Part shown: in pieces, positions 35,160 through 43,060 of the stretch
Layout: each line of letters starts with the position of its first letter
How positions within the stretch are numbered: the first letter of the stretch is position 1
NCBI GenBank assembly: GCA_934432725.1
Contig: CAKRZE010000004.1
Span: 90,063 to 154,062, forward strand
Direction of reading: 5' to 3'
Source: an uncultured Eubacteriales bacterium
GTDB lineage: Bacteria; Bacillota; Clostridia; Oscillospirales; CAG-272
DNA length: 64,000 nt
The notes under the pieces: generated by a model
Told to the model about the DNA's origin: nothing
What the model saw: the letters and a program-made list of their open reading frames with translations, nothing else
Database searches by the model: none
Position numbers and translations under genes: made by a program

Positions 35160-36272
35160 ATGGCAAGTTTATCATTCAAACACATTTACAAAAAGTATCC
35201 CGGCGGCGTAACTGCTGTATCTGACTTTTGCCTGGAAGTCAAGGATAAGGAATTTTTGGTTCTGGTCGGTCCTTCCGGATGCGGTAAGTCCACCACACTC
35301 CGTATGATCGCCGGACTTGAAGAGATTACAGAGGGCGAGCTTTTCATCGGCGACCGTCTTGTCAACGATATTGCTCCGAAGGACAGAGACATCGCAATGG
35401 TGTTCCAGAACTATGCTCTGTATCCGCACATGACCGTATTTGACAACATGGCTTTCGGTCTGAAGCTGCGCAAGGTCCCGAAGGAAGAAATCAAGCGCAA
35501 GGTGGAAGAGGCTGCCCGCATTCTGGACATCACGCACCTGCTTGACCGCCGCCCGAAGGCTCTTTCCGGAGGTCAGAAGCAGCGTGTTGCACTCGGTCGT
35601 GCTATCGTCCGTGAGCCGAAGGTCTTCCTGCTTGACGAGCCGCTGTCCAACCTGGACGCAAAGCTCCGTGCAACGATGAGAACCGAGCTCACCAAGATTC
35701 ACCAGAAGCTGGGAATCACGTTTGTATACGTTACGCATGACCAGGTCGAGGCTATGACGATGGCTACGCGTATCGTCGTTATGAAGGACGGTCTGATTCA
35801 GCAGGTCGATACCCCGCAGAACCTGTACGATCTGCCGACCAATGTGTTCGTTGCCGGCTTCATCGGCACACCTCAGATGAACTTCATCAACGCCACCATC
35901 GTCAAGAAGGGCGAAGATGTGTTTGTTAAGTGGGGCAAGAATGAAATCAAGCTTCCGGCAGAAAAGGCATCCAATCCGGCGCTTGCAGACTATATCGGCA
36001 AGGAAGTCATTGCCGGTCTGCGCCCCGAATGCCTGCATGACGAGCCTATGTATCTGTCCTCTATGGCTGATACAACGATTGATGCATTTGTTGAAGTCAC
36101 CGAGCTTATGGGCGCTGAAATCTATCTGTATATTGTCTCTGAAGAGCAGAACCTGATTGCACGCGTTTCTTCCCGCTCCACCGCACGCTCCGGTGATACC
36201 ATCAAGATCGCACTGGATGCTTCCAGAATCCACATCTTTGATAAAGATACCGAAAAGTGCATCATCCACTGA
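35160..36272 (+). CDS. Carbohydrate ABC transporter ATP-binding protein (MsmK/UgpC type)
   Basis: 370 residues from the ATG after AGGAGGATATATC. Walker A Gly-Pro-Ser-Gly-Cys-Gly-Lys-Ser near residue 38, Q-loop Phe-Gln-Asn-Tyr-Ala-Leu-Tyr-Pro, signature Leu-Ser-Gly-Gly-Gln-Lys-Gln-Arg near 135 and Walker B Leu-Leu-Asp-Glu-Pro-Leu-Ser-Asn-Leu-Asp near 158 are intact. A C-terminal OB-type regulatory domain (about 240-370) marks the CUT1 sugar-import class. There is no permease or binding protein nearby, so it is probably a shared ATPase serving several sugar importers. Codon choice is visibly more biased than in neighbours, consistent with high expression. A strong terminator follows. Confidence 0.93.
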   Translation: MASLSFKHIYKKYPGGVTAVSDFCLEVKDKEFLVLVGPSGCGKSTTLRMIAGLEEITEGELFIGDRLVNDIAPKDRDIAMVFQNYALYPHMTVFDNMAFGLKLRKVPKEEIKRKVEEAARILDITHLLDRRPKALSGGQKQRVALGRAIVREPKVFLLDEPLSNLDAKLRATMRTELTKIHQKLGITFVYVTHDQVEAMTMATRIVVMKDGLIQQVDTPQNLYDLPTNVFVAGFIGTPQMNFINATIVKKGEDVFVKWGKNEIKLPAEKASNPALADYIGKEVIAGLRPECLHDEPMYLSSMADTTIDAFVEVTELMGAEIYLYIVSEEQNLIARVSSRSTARSGDTIKIALDASRIHIFDKDTEKCIIH

Positions 36273-36293
36273 TTTTCTTATCATACAGCGTTG

Positions 36294-36330
36294 GGAGCTG
36301 TTCCGATTCGGAACAGCTCCTTTTGGTTTT
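36294..36330 (+). terminator. Intrinsic terminator after the ABC ATPase
   Basis: GGAGCTGTTCC (36294-36304), loop GATTC, GGAACAGCTCC (36310-36320), then TTTTGGTTTT. Confidence 0.9.
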
Positions 36331-36520
36331 CCCGTACACCCGACCGCAGGCAGCCTCAGAAAAAATCTTCAGCACGCCTGAAATTTCTCTCATGTGTTCT
36401 TCTGAATTCCAAAGTGCCCATCCGGTGAAATCTGACAGTCACACTTTTGATGGGGACTCATACAATAGTATCAGAAGCGGGAGAAAGCTTCCCCTTCAAA
36501 AACAAAACGGAGGTACTCAC

Positions 36521-36631
36521 ATGAACTGCCTGTGCAATCTCTTTGACGACTGCAACATTTGGATTCTGATCCTCATCGTGCTTCTGATCCTCATGCTCCA
36601 CGGTGATAACTGCTCCTCCTGCTGCAGCTGA
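36521..36631 (+). CDS. Small Cys-rich membrane peptide
   Basis: 36 residues, ribosome site CGGAGGT 8 nt upstream. The N-terminus has Cys at 3, 5 and 11. A single very hydrophobic helix of Ile/Leu (about 13-28) follows, and the tail holds three Cys (Asn-Cys-Ser-Ser-Cys-Cys-Ser). The gene is framed by terminators on both sides, so it is an independent transcript; a TACAAT near 36453 may be its -10. Function unknown. Small single-helix Cys proteins of this kind occur in spore-formers, but a sporulation role here is only a guess. Confidence 0.7.
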   Translation: MNCLCNLFDDCNIWILILIVLLILMLHGDNCSSCCS

Positions 36632-36688
36632 TCATTTAAAATATAGCCAAAATCAAGACTGTGCTTCGGGCAACCATGCACGGTCTGC

Positions 36689-36727
36689 TGCCGGATAGCA
36701 CACCAAGCTATCCGGCAATATTTATTT
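36689..36727 (+). terminator. Intrinsic terminator after the small peptide
   Basis: TGCCGGATAGC (36689-36699), loop ACACCAA, GCTATCCGGCA (36707-36717), then an AT-rich tail. The loop is identical to that of the ftsH terminator. Confidence 0.85.
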
Positions 36728-36924
36728 TGATTTCCTTAAGCAGAGTTTTTTCCTCCAGTCATGCAGAATACCCCGGCAGTGTACCCGAACGCAGCCTGCA
36801 TTGGGCGCATTTCTGTCGGAATTTTCACTGTCTGACCGAAAAATTGTCCCAAAGCGCCTCTCCCGTCTCCGCGCCCCGGTGTCGGGACCCAGCCGCCTCC
36901 CTGTTCAGCAGACATGATCCGTAC

Positions 36925-36953
36925 TTGCAAAACTCCTGAAAATATGCTACAAT
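36925..36953 (+). promoter_or_regulatory. Sigma-A promoter for the DUF362 gene
   Basis: TTGCAA (36925-36930), 17 bp, TACAAT (36948-36953). Confidence 0.65.
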
Positions 36954-37264
36954 AATATTGTATTGTGAAAGACTTTGTCTGACCGCTTTCGGCAGCCGAA
37001 GGTGCAGCGGCACGGAAGTCAACGCTCCGCAGACCGTAACGGTTTCCCGCATAGTCAAGTCCCCGCTGTTCACCGGGCAAAGCTGCCGGCTGCTTCCCCG
37101 TTGGCGGTCACCGGAAGCCCGCCTTCTATGCCGCACGCTCCGCTATGCTTTTCTGCACACAGCCTTTCCCGTGCAAAAGCACAGGGCCATCCTAAGACGA
37201 TTGCCCGGCGGCAAGAAATCTTTCTGCGGACCGCCTAAGCCGCACTGTCATCCCTACCGCCATG

Positions 37265-37302
37265 AAAGGAGCCTCCGTATACCGAAGGCGTCTGTTTTTA
37301 TG
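37265..37302 (+). promoter_or_regulatory. DUF362 leader: Shine-Dalgarno, stem-loop, start
   Basis: AAAGGAG (37265-37271) is followed by a hairpin at 37271-37289 (GCCTCCG-tata-CCGAAGGC, one mismatch), then 10 nt to ATG 37300. A short frame starting at ATG 37262 ends with a TGA that overlaps this ATG, so translational coupling is an alternative. Confidence 0.5.
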
Positions 37303-38448
37303 AATCAAAATGAGCCTGTCGCACTGAACCGCTGCGATACATACAATCCGGAGCAAATCAAAAACGTTCTCGCCGTACAGTTTCAAGGTCTCGGCATTAC
37401 CGAAAAGCTGGTTCGCGGCAAAAAAGTTGTTCTGAAGCCGAATCTCCTCCTCGGGTACGCTCCGGAAAAAGCAGCCACAACGCACCCTGCCGTTGTGGAA
37501 GGCGTGATTGCCCTGCTCCGGGACATGCAGGCGGAAAGCATTCTGATCGCGGAAAGTCCCGGAGGTCCCTATTATCAGTCGGTTCTGAACGGCATCTATC
37601 AGGTCTGCGGCATGACACAGGTTTCCGAAAAAACCGGTGTGCCCCTCAACAATGACCTCTCGGCAACGGAGGTCAAAAACCCGGATGGCACAGCCTGCAA
37701 AACCTTTCATCTTCTCACTCCGCTCTGTCAGGCAGACCTGATTGTCAACCTTTGCAAGCTGAAAACGCACGCGCTTGCCGGGATGACCGCCGCCGCCAAA
37801 AATCTGTTCGGCGCCATTCCCGGAATAGAGAAATTTGAAATGCACGCGCGCTATCCGGACCCCTCCCTGTTCTTCCGGATGCTTACGGAGCTGAATCTGA
37901 CCATTGACCGGCTTTGCCCCGTCATTCACATCTGCGATGCAATCGTCGGAATGGAGGGAAACGGTCCGTCGGGAGGAGCGCCGCGTCCCATCGGCTGTCT
38001 GATCACATCACGAAATCCATTTTGCCTTGATCTTGCCGCAGCCGGTATCATACTGCCCGGAAAGGAAATCCCTCTTTTGCGGGCGGCGCAGGAGCAGGCA
38101 CTGTGTCCGGACTCTGTTCACAAGCTCTCCGTCATCGGCGACCCGATCTCCGCCTTTGCCCTTCCTGACTTTAAACCGGCAGATACCGCAATAAAATCAA
38201 AATTTGATAAAATTCCGAATTTTATGCGGCCGCGTCCCGAGGTCAATTTCCAAAAATGCGCAGGATGCGGCACATGTGTCCGTTCCTGCCCCGCCCATGC
38301 CATGCAGCTTATCAACCGAAAAGCAACCATCCGGCGCTCACAATGCATCCGGTGCTTCTGCTGTCAGGAATTGTGTACCTTCAAGGCAATCCGCATTCAC
38401 CGCAGCCTGCTGCTCAGAGCCGTTCAGCACACACGAAGCTCAAATTGA
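37300..38448 (+). CDS. DUF362 protein with dicluster ferredoxin domain
   Basis: 382 residues. The N-terminal DUF362 domain (about 1-295) has Lys-Val-Val-Leu-Lys-Pro-Asn-Leu-Leu, Thr-Thr-His-Pro-Ala-Val-Val and Lys-Leu-Lys-Thr-His segments. The C-terminal domain carries two 4Fe-4S motifs: Cys-Ala-Gly-Cys-Gly-Thr-Cys-Val-Arg-Ser-Cys-Pro near residue 322 and Cys-Ile-Arg-Cys-Phe-Cys-Cys-Gln-Glu-Leu-Cys near 350. It is probably a soluble iron-sulfur electron carrier or oxidoreductase of unknown partner. The extra Cys in the second cluster motif (Cys-Phe-Cys-Cys) is notable. The strong ribosome site is displaced upstream (see the leader entry). Confidence 0.85.
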   Translation: MNQNEPVALNRCDTYNPEQIKNVLAVQFQGLGITEKLVRGKKVVLKPNLLLGYAPEKAATTHPAVVEGVIALLRDMQAESILIAESPGGPYYQSVLNGIYQVCGMTQVSEKTGVPLNNDLSATEVKNPDGTACKTFHLLTPLCQADLIVNLCKLKTHALAGMTAAAKNLFGAIPGIEKFEMHARYPDPSLFFRMLTELNLTIDRLCPVIHICDAIVGMEGNGPSGGAPRPIGCLITSRNPFCLDLAAAGIILPGKEIPLLRAAQEQALCPDSVHKLSVIGDPISAFALPDFKPADTAIKSKFDKIPNFMRPRPEVNFQKCAGCGTCVRSCPAHAMQLINRKATIRRSQCIRCFCCQELCTFKAIRIHRSLLLRAVQHTRSSN

Positions 38449-38558
38449 TGCGCTCGTACACCGGTCGGTATGTCCTGCATCTCCGCAGGTGAAGCGCTCC
38501 TCTTTTCCGGTGCATTTCCCCTTCCGGTTTTGTCTCTGCGATGCTCCCGCGCATCGGC

Positions 38559-38739
38559 TTCCTGATTTGCGACGCCCGGCAGCGCCGATGTACCGGTTTC
38601 CTGATTTGAGGTGTCCGGCAATGCAGCTGCGCCGTCCCTGATTTGCGGTGCCCGGCAATGCAGCCGCACCGTCCCTGATTTGCACTGCCCGTCAATGCAG
38701 CTGTCCCTGATTCACGGCGCCCAGTAATGTCACAACGCC
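38559..38739 (+). repeat. Five-copy degenerate tandem repeat (32-39 nt)
   Basis: Copies begin at 38559, 38598, 38635, 38672 and 38704 with TTCCTGATTTG or TCCCTGATTTG and continue with GGTGCCCGGCAATGCAGC-like text. The array lies between the DUF362 gene and ispE. The rest of 38449-38853 shows no gene. Confidence 0.8.
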
Positions 38740-38853
38740 AATCCCTCATCCCCATCGCGCCAACGTCCTTATTCAAAGCCCCCGACAACGCCCCCGTACT
38801 GCTTATACACGACCGACACCATAACACCTTCCAGGCTTGGAGGAATGCCGTCC

Positions 38854-39726
38854 ATGAAGCTATCACTTTCTGCCTTTGCCAAAGTAAATCTTTTTTTAGA
38901 GGTCACCGGGAAACGCCCGGATCACTACCATAACATCTGCTCCGTCATGACCCAGATCGCGCTTTGCGATTCGGTCCACATGGAGACTTTGGAGTCATCC
39001 TGCGACAGCGGCGAGCGCATCCTGCTGCACTGCTCCGACAGTTCCCTGCCCTGCGGAGAAAAAAACCTCGCATGGCGCGCCGCAGAAGCATTTATGCGCG
39101 CAACCGGCGTTTTTTTGCCGGTCTCCATCCGGATAGACAAAAAAATCCCCGCACAGGCAGGGCTTGCCGGGGGAAGCTCCGATGCCGCAGCCGTTTTGCA
39201 CGGAATGAACCGTATGACCGGCAGCCGGCTTTCGACAGAGGAGCTTTGTCTCATCGGCAAAGCGCTCGGCGCGGATGTTCCCTTCTGCGTGCGGGGCGGA
39301 ACCATGCTGTGCGAGGGAATCGGAGAGAAAATGACTCCGCTCCCATCGCCTCCACCCCTTCCTGTGGTCGTCGCCATGAAACACGGAACCGGCGTTTCCA
39401 CCAAAGAAGCTTATGAGCTGCTTGACAGCCATGCCTTCGCCCCTGTCTCTCCGCAGGGCATACTGACCGCTCTGGCGGACGGACACCCGGACATGCTCTG
39501 CGCAAGGCTGTTTAACCGTTTTTCCCAGACCTGCCCGGACTCGGCTTCGCTGCGTGATACCCTGCTTGCGCACGGGGCGGCGGGCGCTCTGCTCAGCGGA
39601 AGCGGCGCCGCCGTATTCGGCATTTTCCGCACGGAAGAGGACGCAAAACGCTGTGCCGATACCCTGCGGGCGCAGAACATCTTCGCAGAAAAGACGCGCT
39701 TCCGCTCCCTCTCCTCACCGACATAA
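38854..39726 (+). CDS. ispE: 4-diphosphocytidyl-2-C-methyl-D-erythritol kinase
   Basis: 290 residues. ATG 38854 is chosen because TTGGAGGA lies about 10 nt upstream; the ATG at 38845 touches the ribosome site. The N-terminal Ala-Lys-Val-Asn-Leu-Phe-Leu motif and the GHMP-kinase loop Pro-Ala-Gln-Ala-Gly-Leu-Ala-Gly-Gly-Ser-Ser-Asp-Ala near residue 95 are intact. A second Gly-rich segment (Leu-Leu-Ser-Gly-Ser-Gly-Ala-Ala) lies near 245. It phosphorylates CDP-methylerythritol in the MEP route to isoprenoids. A family A repeat follows the stop. Confidence 0.94.
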   Translation: MKLSLSAFAKVNLFLEVTGKRPDHYHNICSVMTQIALCDSVHMETLESSCDSGERILLHCSDSSLPCGEKNLAWRAAEAFMRATGVFLPVSIRIDKKIPAQAGLAGGSSDAAAVLHGMNRMTGSRLSTEELCLIGKALGADVPFCVRGGTMLCEGIGEKMTPLPSPPPLPVVVAMKHGTGVSTKEAYELLDSHAFAPVSPQGILTALADGHPDMLCARLFNRFSQTCPDSASLRDTLLAHGAAGALLSGSGAAVFGIFRTEEDAKRCADTLRAQNIFAEKTRFRSLSSPT

Positions 39727-39794
39727 TACAGACAGATTCTGCCTCCGATGCTCGCCGCAGACGCCTGCAAAACAGCAGAAAAAGCACAAAAGGG

Positions 39795-39985
39795 GGGAAA
39801 AACTCGTCTTGAGTTTTCCCCCTTCGGCATTGTCCGGACGGCTGAACGCCGTCGTTTTGCCGCAGGGATATCCGAAAAAACAAGGGCACGGGGCAAAAAC
39901 GGCAAAGAGTGCGTCAAAAATACCAAAAGCCCGCCCGACAATTTAAAGGGCTGTTAAAAACAGCAAGGTTTTTAACAGCCCTTAT
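39795..39985 (+). repeat. Dispersed 3' repeat family A, copy downstream of ispE
   Basis: Aligns end to end with 54265-54454: AAAAACTCGT start, TTTTCCCCC, a GAACGCC segment, TTTGCCGCAG, CGGCACG/GGGCACG, GTCAAAA and a terminal hairpin. The hairpin is AAGGGCTGTTAAAAAC paired with GTTTTTAACAGCCCTT (about 39946-39982), followed by ATTTTCTTTG. It probably also terminates transcription. The remainder of 39727-40078 holds no gene. Confidence 0.8.
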
Positions 39986-40078
39986 TTTCTTTGTCATCCG
40001 CCGTGTTTTCTGCCCCGCAGGGGACAGGAGCCGCAGCAAAGATGTACCGCCCGATTCACGGGCACAGGAAGTGCTTGC

Positions 40079-41173
40079 TTATTTCGCCGGAGTATAGCAG
40101 GGATCCTCAAAGTCCTTATAGTCAACATTGCCGGCGATATCATGAATCTTGATGTTTTCATAGGTATTTCCCTCTACCTTGTCATCCTCTTCATGATCGG
40201 TCCAGCCATCCAGGTTATAGAAGACATTGGTGTATCTTCTGCCGCGTCCCAGTCTGCCCTTTTCGGCAACTGTTTCCGGATCTTCATCCCAGTAATAATA
40301 TCCATACGAAAAACCGGCAGAGAAATTCAGAACCACGTTCTTGACCGTGTTGTTCTGAATCTTAGTCTGCCCGGGCTCCAGATAGCCGATCAGACCCGCA
40401 AGGTTGTGGAAGCCGGTGATGGTCAGTCCGTCCACCGTGCAGCCGATAATATCAACGGAACCGCCGTTCTGCACCATTCCGACAATACCCGCCTGACGAA
40501 TAGACAGTGCGCCGAGATCTCCGCCTTCCTCAACATCATGAATGTCATTTCCGGTTGCGCCGTTGATGGTGGCATTCAGGACCTGCACCTGCTCAAAGGA
40601 TGCAAATCCGCCGTTTACCTCGCCGAGCACAACACCGTTGTGACGTCCGGTCACATTCAGCGTTGCATCCTTAAAGATGATGTTCTTGATGGAAATCCAT
40701 GTGTCCGCATCCACAAGACCGATGAAGCCCTGAGAAGATTCCTCACCGTTGATCGTCATATTGGAGATCGTGTGACCCTGTCCGTCAATGACTGCATCAT
40801 TCAGGTTGAACGGATCGATCGGCGTCCAGTCTCTGCCCGCAAGATCAATATCTGCGGTGAACTTGATTGTGTACGCGCTGTAGTCAGTGCCGGAATCCAT
40901 CTGTGCGACAAACGCAAACAGCTCGTCGGCAGAGCCGATTGTAACCTCGGACAGCGGAGGCTCCGTCTCCTCGGCGGTTTCTGCCGCCTTGGTCTCAGCC
41001 TTGGTTTCAGCCTTGGTTTCCTTTGCGGATTCGGCGGGTGCTTCGGTCGAAGACTCCTTGCCGCTCTCCGAGCCATCCGGATTCTTGTTATTGTTGCAGC
41101 CGGTGAGAGCGCCGGTCAGCATTCCTGCAACCAAAAGAAATCCGACAACTGTGGTCAGTATTTTTTTGCTCAT
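40079..41173 (-). CDS. Lipoprotein with GLUG-like beta-helix repeats
   Basis: 364 residues, start with GGAGGG 7-8 nt upstream. The signal peptide ends Leu-Thr-Gly-Cys. A Glu/Ala/Thr/Lys-rich linker (about 25-75) is followed by a right-handed beta-helix-like domain. It has repeated Gly-Phe-Ile-Gly-Leu, Gly-Val-Val-Leu-Gly, Gly-Ile-Val-Gly-Met and Leu-Ala-Gly-Leu-Ile-Gly turns, the spacing of GLUG motifs in bacterial surface proteins. Likely an extracellular binding or adhesion protein; no catalytic residues can be assigned. It has its own consensus promoter. Confidence 0.8.
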   Translation of the reverse strand: MSKKILTTVVGFLLVAGMLTGALTGCNNNKNPDGSESGKESSTEAPAESAKETKAETKAETKAAETAEETEPPLSEVTIGSADELFAFVAQMDSGTDYSAYTIKFTADIDLAGRDWTPIDPFNLNDAVIDGQGHTISNMTINGEESSQGFIGLVDADTWISIKNIIFKDATLNVTGRHNGVVLGEVNGGFASFEQVQVLNATINGATGNDIHDVEEGGDLGALSIRQAGIVGMVQNGGSVDIIGCTVDGLTITGFHNLAGLIGYLEPGQTKIQNNTVKNVVLNFSAGFSYGYYYWDEDPETVAEKGRLGRGRRYTNVFYNLDGWTDHEEDDKVEGNTYENIKIHDIAGNVDYKDFEDPCYTPAK

Positions 41174-41221
41174 GTAAAACCCTCCATTCATGCCAATACC
41201 GGGCATGCCGTTTCTGTGCTT

Positions 41222-41250
41222 ATTATATCAGCAACTCTTGCATTTGTCAA
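41222..41250 (-). promoter_or_regulatory. Consensus sigma-A promoter for the GLUG lipoprotein
   Basis: Minus-strand TTGACA (41250-41245), 17 bp, TATAAT (41227-41222): a perfect consensus. The leader contains a CATGCC/GGCATG hairpin just before the ribosome site. Confidence 0.9.
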
Positions 41251-41460
41251 CAAAAAAAGCAGAACTGTTGTGAATTTACGCCGAAATATCCATCTTTTCA
41301 CCCTCTCTGCCCGTGTCCTTTTCCGGTGCCGGAAGCCTCCGTTTTTCCATAGCATTTCTTATAAAACCGCAGCAGGAGCACCGCATTTTTCGTGCAGGGC
41401 CAACGACCGGCGCCGCCCCCCCGCCGGACGGCGTCAGGACCGCAGTCCCCTCCGCCGGGC

Positions 41461-41500
41461 AAAAAAACGGGGCTGCCGTGCATCAGCAGGGCAGCCCGCA
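41461..41500 (-). terminator. Terminator of the rpsF-ssb-rpsR operon
   Basis: Minus-strand GGGCTGCC (41497-41490) pairs with GGCAGCCC (41477-41470), then a run of seven T (41467-41461). It lies 15 nt after the rpsR stop. Confidence 0.88.
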
Positions 41501-41514
41501 TCTTTCATTTTCGA

Positions 41515-41778
41515 TCAATCGCTCACATAGGGGAGCAGGGCAATCTGACGCGCTCTCTTGATCGCGACAGTCAGCTGACGCTGATGTGCAGCACAGGTGC
41601 CGGTAATTCTGCGGGGCAGAATCTTTGCACGCTCGCTGACAATGTTCTTTCTCAGCTTTGCCACTTCCTTGTAATCGATATGTGCAATTTTATCGGCACA
41701 GAAAATGCAAACCTTTCTGCGCTTATTGCGATTAAAAGGACGGGCAGGCTTGGAAGCGGGTTCTCTTTCCTTATCCAT
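41515..41778 (-). CDS. rpsR: Ribosomal protein bS18
   Basis: 87 residues, start 8 nt after AGGAGGA. Carries the Lys-Val-Cys-Ile-Phe-Cys segment near residue 23, and the conserved Ile-Leu-Pro-Arg-Arg-Ile-Thr-Gly-Thr-Cys-Ala-x-His-Gln-Arg block near residue 53. It pairs with bS6 on the 30S platform. The two extra Cys near the N-terminus may form half of a zinc site. Last gene of the operon with rpsF and ssb. Confidence 0.97.
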   Translation of the reverse strand: MDKEREPASKPARPFNRNKRRKVCIFCADKIAHIDYKEVAKLRKNIVSERAKILPRRITGTCAAHQRQLTVAIKRARQIALLPYVSD

Positions 41779-41802
41779 CTTATGATTCCTCCTGTTCGGT
41801 TT

Positions 41803-42291
41803 TTAAAACGGCAGATCGTCGTCGTTTGAAATTTCTTCAAACTTCGGTGCGGCGTCCGCCTGAGAAGAAAATGCGGGGGCATTGGCTCCGGTATTGCTTG
41901 CCGCATAGGCGTTATACGGGGCTCCGGAGGATGCGTTGCTTTCCGATTTGCTGTCAACAAACATTGCTTCGTCGATCACAACCTCGGTCGCATACCGCTT
42001 CTGACCGTTCTGGTCGTTCCATGTTCTTGTCTGAATAGAGCCGGTCACGCAAATGGAGCTGCCCTTTCTGAAATAACGGGAAATAAATTCCGCGGTCTGT
42101 CTCCATGCCGTGCAGTTGATAAAATCTGCTGCCTGCTGTGCGTTTCCGTTCTCGTCCGTCTGCTTGGAGAACCGGCGGTTCACCGCAATGCTGAAGGAGC
42201 ACACGGGAATTCCGCTCTGCGTCTGCTTCAGCTCGGGATCCGAGGTAAGACGTCCGCCGAGAATGACCTTGTTCAGGTTAAGGTTAGCCAT
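41803..42291 (-). CDS. ssb: Single-stranded DNA-binding protein
   Basis: 162 residues. The OB fold begins Asn-Lys-Val-Ile-Leu-Gly-Gly-Arg-Leu-Thr-x-Asp-Pro-Glu, with Cys-Thr-Ala-Trp and Gly-Ser-Ile-Gln-Thr-Arg-Thr-Trp strands. A short Ser/Ala/Asn-rich linker leads to the acidic tip Asp-Asp-Asp-Leu-Pro-Phe that recruits repair and replication proteins. The ribosome site GGAGG is 8 nt upstream. It sits between rpsF and rpsR, the standard Firmicutes arrangement. Confidence 0.97.
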   Translation of the reverse strand: MANLNLNKVILGGRLTSDPELKQTQSGIPVCSFSIAVNRRFSKQTDENGNAQQAADFINCTAWRQTAEFISRYFRKGSSICVTGSIQTRTWNDQNGQKRYATEVVIDEAMFVDSKSESNASSGAPYNAYAASNTGANAPAFSSQADAAPKFEEISNDDDLPF

Positions 42292-42311
42292 ACTTTACGC
42301 CTCCCTATCCG

Positions 42312-42608
42312 TCAGACTTCCTGTCTGACAACAATGGAACGCATGATGCCTTCGGTAATGCCGTAGACACGCTCAAGCTCTGCCGGGAAAGCGGCGGGAG
42401 CCGTGAACTTGACCAGAACATAATACCCTTCATTCAGGTCATTGATCGGATAAGCCAGTCTGCGCTTGCCCCACTCATTGACCTCGGTAATTGTTCCGTT
42501 CGCAGCAATCAGCGAGGTGAACTTTTCCACCATTGCTTTTACTGCGTCTTCACCGTTGGACAGATCAACAACAAAAATGGTTTCATAAGATGCGTTGATT
42601 TTTTCCAT
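42312..42608 (-). CDS. rpsF: Ribosomal protein bS6
   Basis: 98 residues. The start Met-Glu-Lys is preceded by AAGGAGG 9 nt upstream; the longer frame is leader sequence. Tyr-Glu-Thr-Ile-Phe-Val-Val-Asp near residue 7 and Lys-Arg-Arg-Leu-Ala-Tyr-Pro-Ile-Asn near residue 47 are the family landmarks. It binds bS18 and 16S rRNA. First gene of the operon, downstream of a consensus promoter and a probable S6:S18-binding leader. Confidence 0.97.
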   Translation of the reverse strand: MEKINASYETIFVVDLSNGEDAVKAMVEKFTSLIAANGTITEVNEWGKRRLAYPINDLNEGYYVLVKFTAPAAFPAELERVYGITEGIMRSIVVRQEV

Positions 42609-42620
42609 ACTTTTACACCT

Positions 42621-42668
42621 CCTTATGGACATATGACCGCAAGCGGGAATGATTGACCTGCGGTAAGG
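42621..42668 (-). ncRNA. Probable S6:S18 autoregulatory leader
   Basis: On the minus strand CCTTA (42668-42664) pairs with TAAGG (42625-42621), enclosing CCGCA (42663-42659) paired with TGCGG (42641-42637) and an unpaired stretch. The last TAAGG is the beginning of the rpsF Shine-Dalgarno, so folding hides it. Position and layout match the known class of rpsF leaders bound by the S6:S18 complex. Confidence 0.6.
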
Positions 42669-42694
42669 AGAAAACAAATGTTTTCAACTTAAGT

Positions 42695-42723
42695 ATTATA
42701 TACCATAAAATCCGAATTGTCAA
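42695..42723 (-). promoter_or_regulatory. Consensus promoter for rpsF-ssb-rpsR
   Basis: Minus-strand TTGACA (42723-42718), 17 bp, TATAAT (42700-42695). Confidence 0.9.
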
Positions 42724-43008
42724 TAGTTTTCTGAAAGAATCTGCCGCGCCACGGAAAACGGCGGATGGAACGTCAGAGTGCCATCGGTTTTAATGCCGTT
42801 CTCAAAAATCCTGCCGCAGCAGGGCGTTGATATCCGGTTGTGAAATGTTCCCGCGCCGTCCGCGCCGATATCCGGATTGCAGCGAAAAGCAGGATGGCAT
42901 GACATCCGGGCAATGCGCGGGCGCAATGCAGCCCGGATTTTCCGATATTCCGGCAGAAGCTGCACGCAGCAGACAACGACAGATGCATAAATTTTTTTCA
43001 AAAAGCTC

Positions 43009-43037
43009 TTGACAAACTCTTTTGACCGTGATAGAAT
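43009..43037 (+). promoter_or_regulatory. Sigma-A promoter for T-box/trpXYZ
   Basis: TTGACA (43009-43014), 17 bp, TAGAAT (43032-43037). The transcript would start about 43044, just before the T-box stem I. Confidence 0.85.
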
Positions 43038-43060
43038 AAACGCAACATTCAAAAACCGTT

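Larger units (their letters stand above)
36632..37299. other. Intergenic and long leader of the DUF362 gene
   Basis: Holds the small-peptide terminator, the promoter at 36925-36953 and an untranslated leader of about 340 nt. The frame upstream of 37300 stays open but reads as non-conserved Arg/Cys/Pro-rich sequence without a ribosome site, so I do not accept it as an N-terminus. Confidence 0.55.

Noticed and set aside
36958..37299. N-terminal extension of the DUF362 protein
   Set aside because: The frame is open but starts at the predicted transcription start and has no ribosome site or conserved features.
38559..38739. CRISPR array
   Set aside because: Repeat units are contiguous without unique spacers, vary in length, and no cas genes are near.
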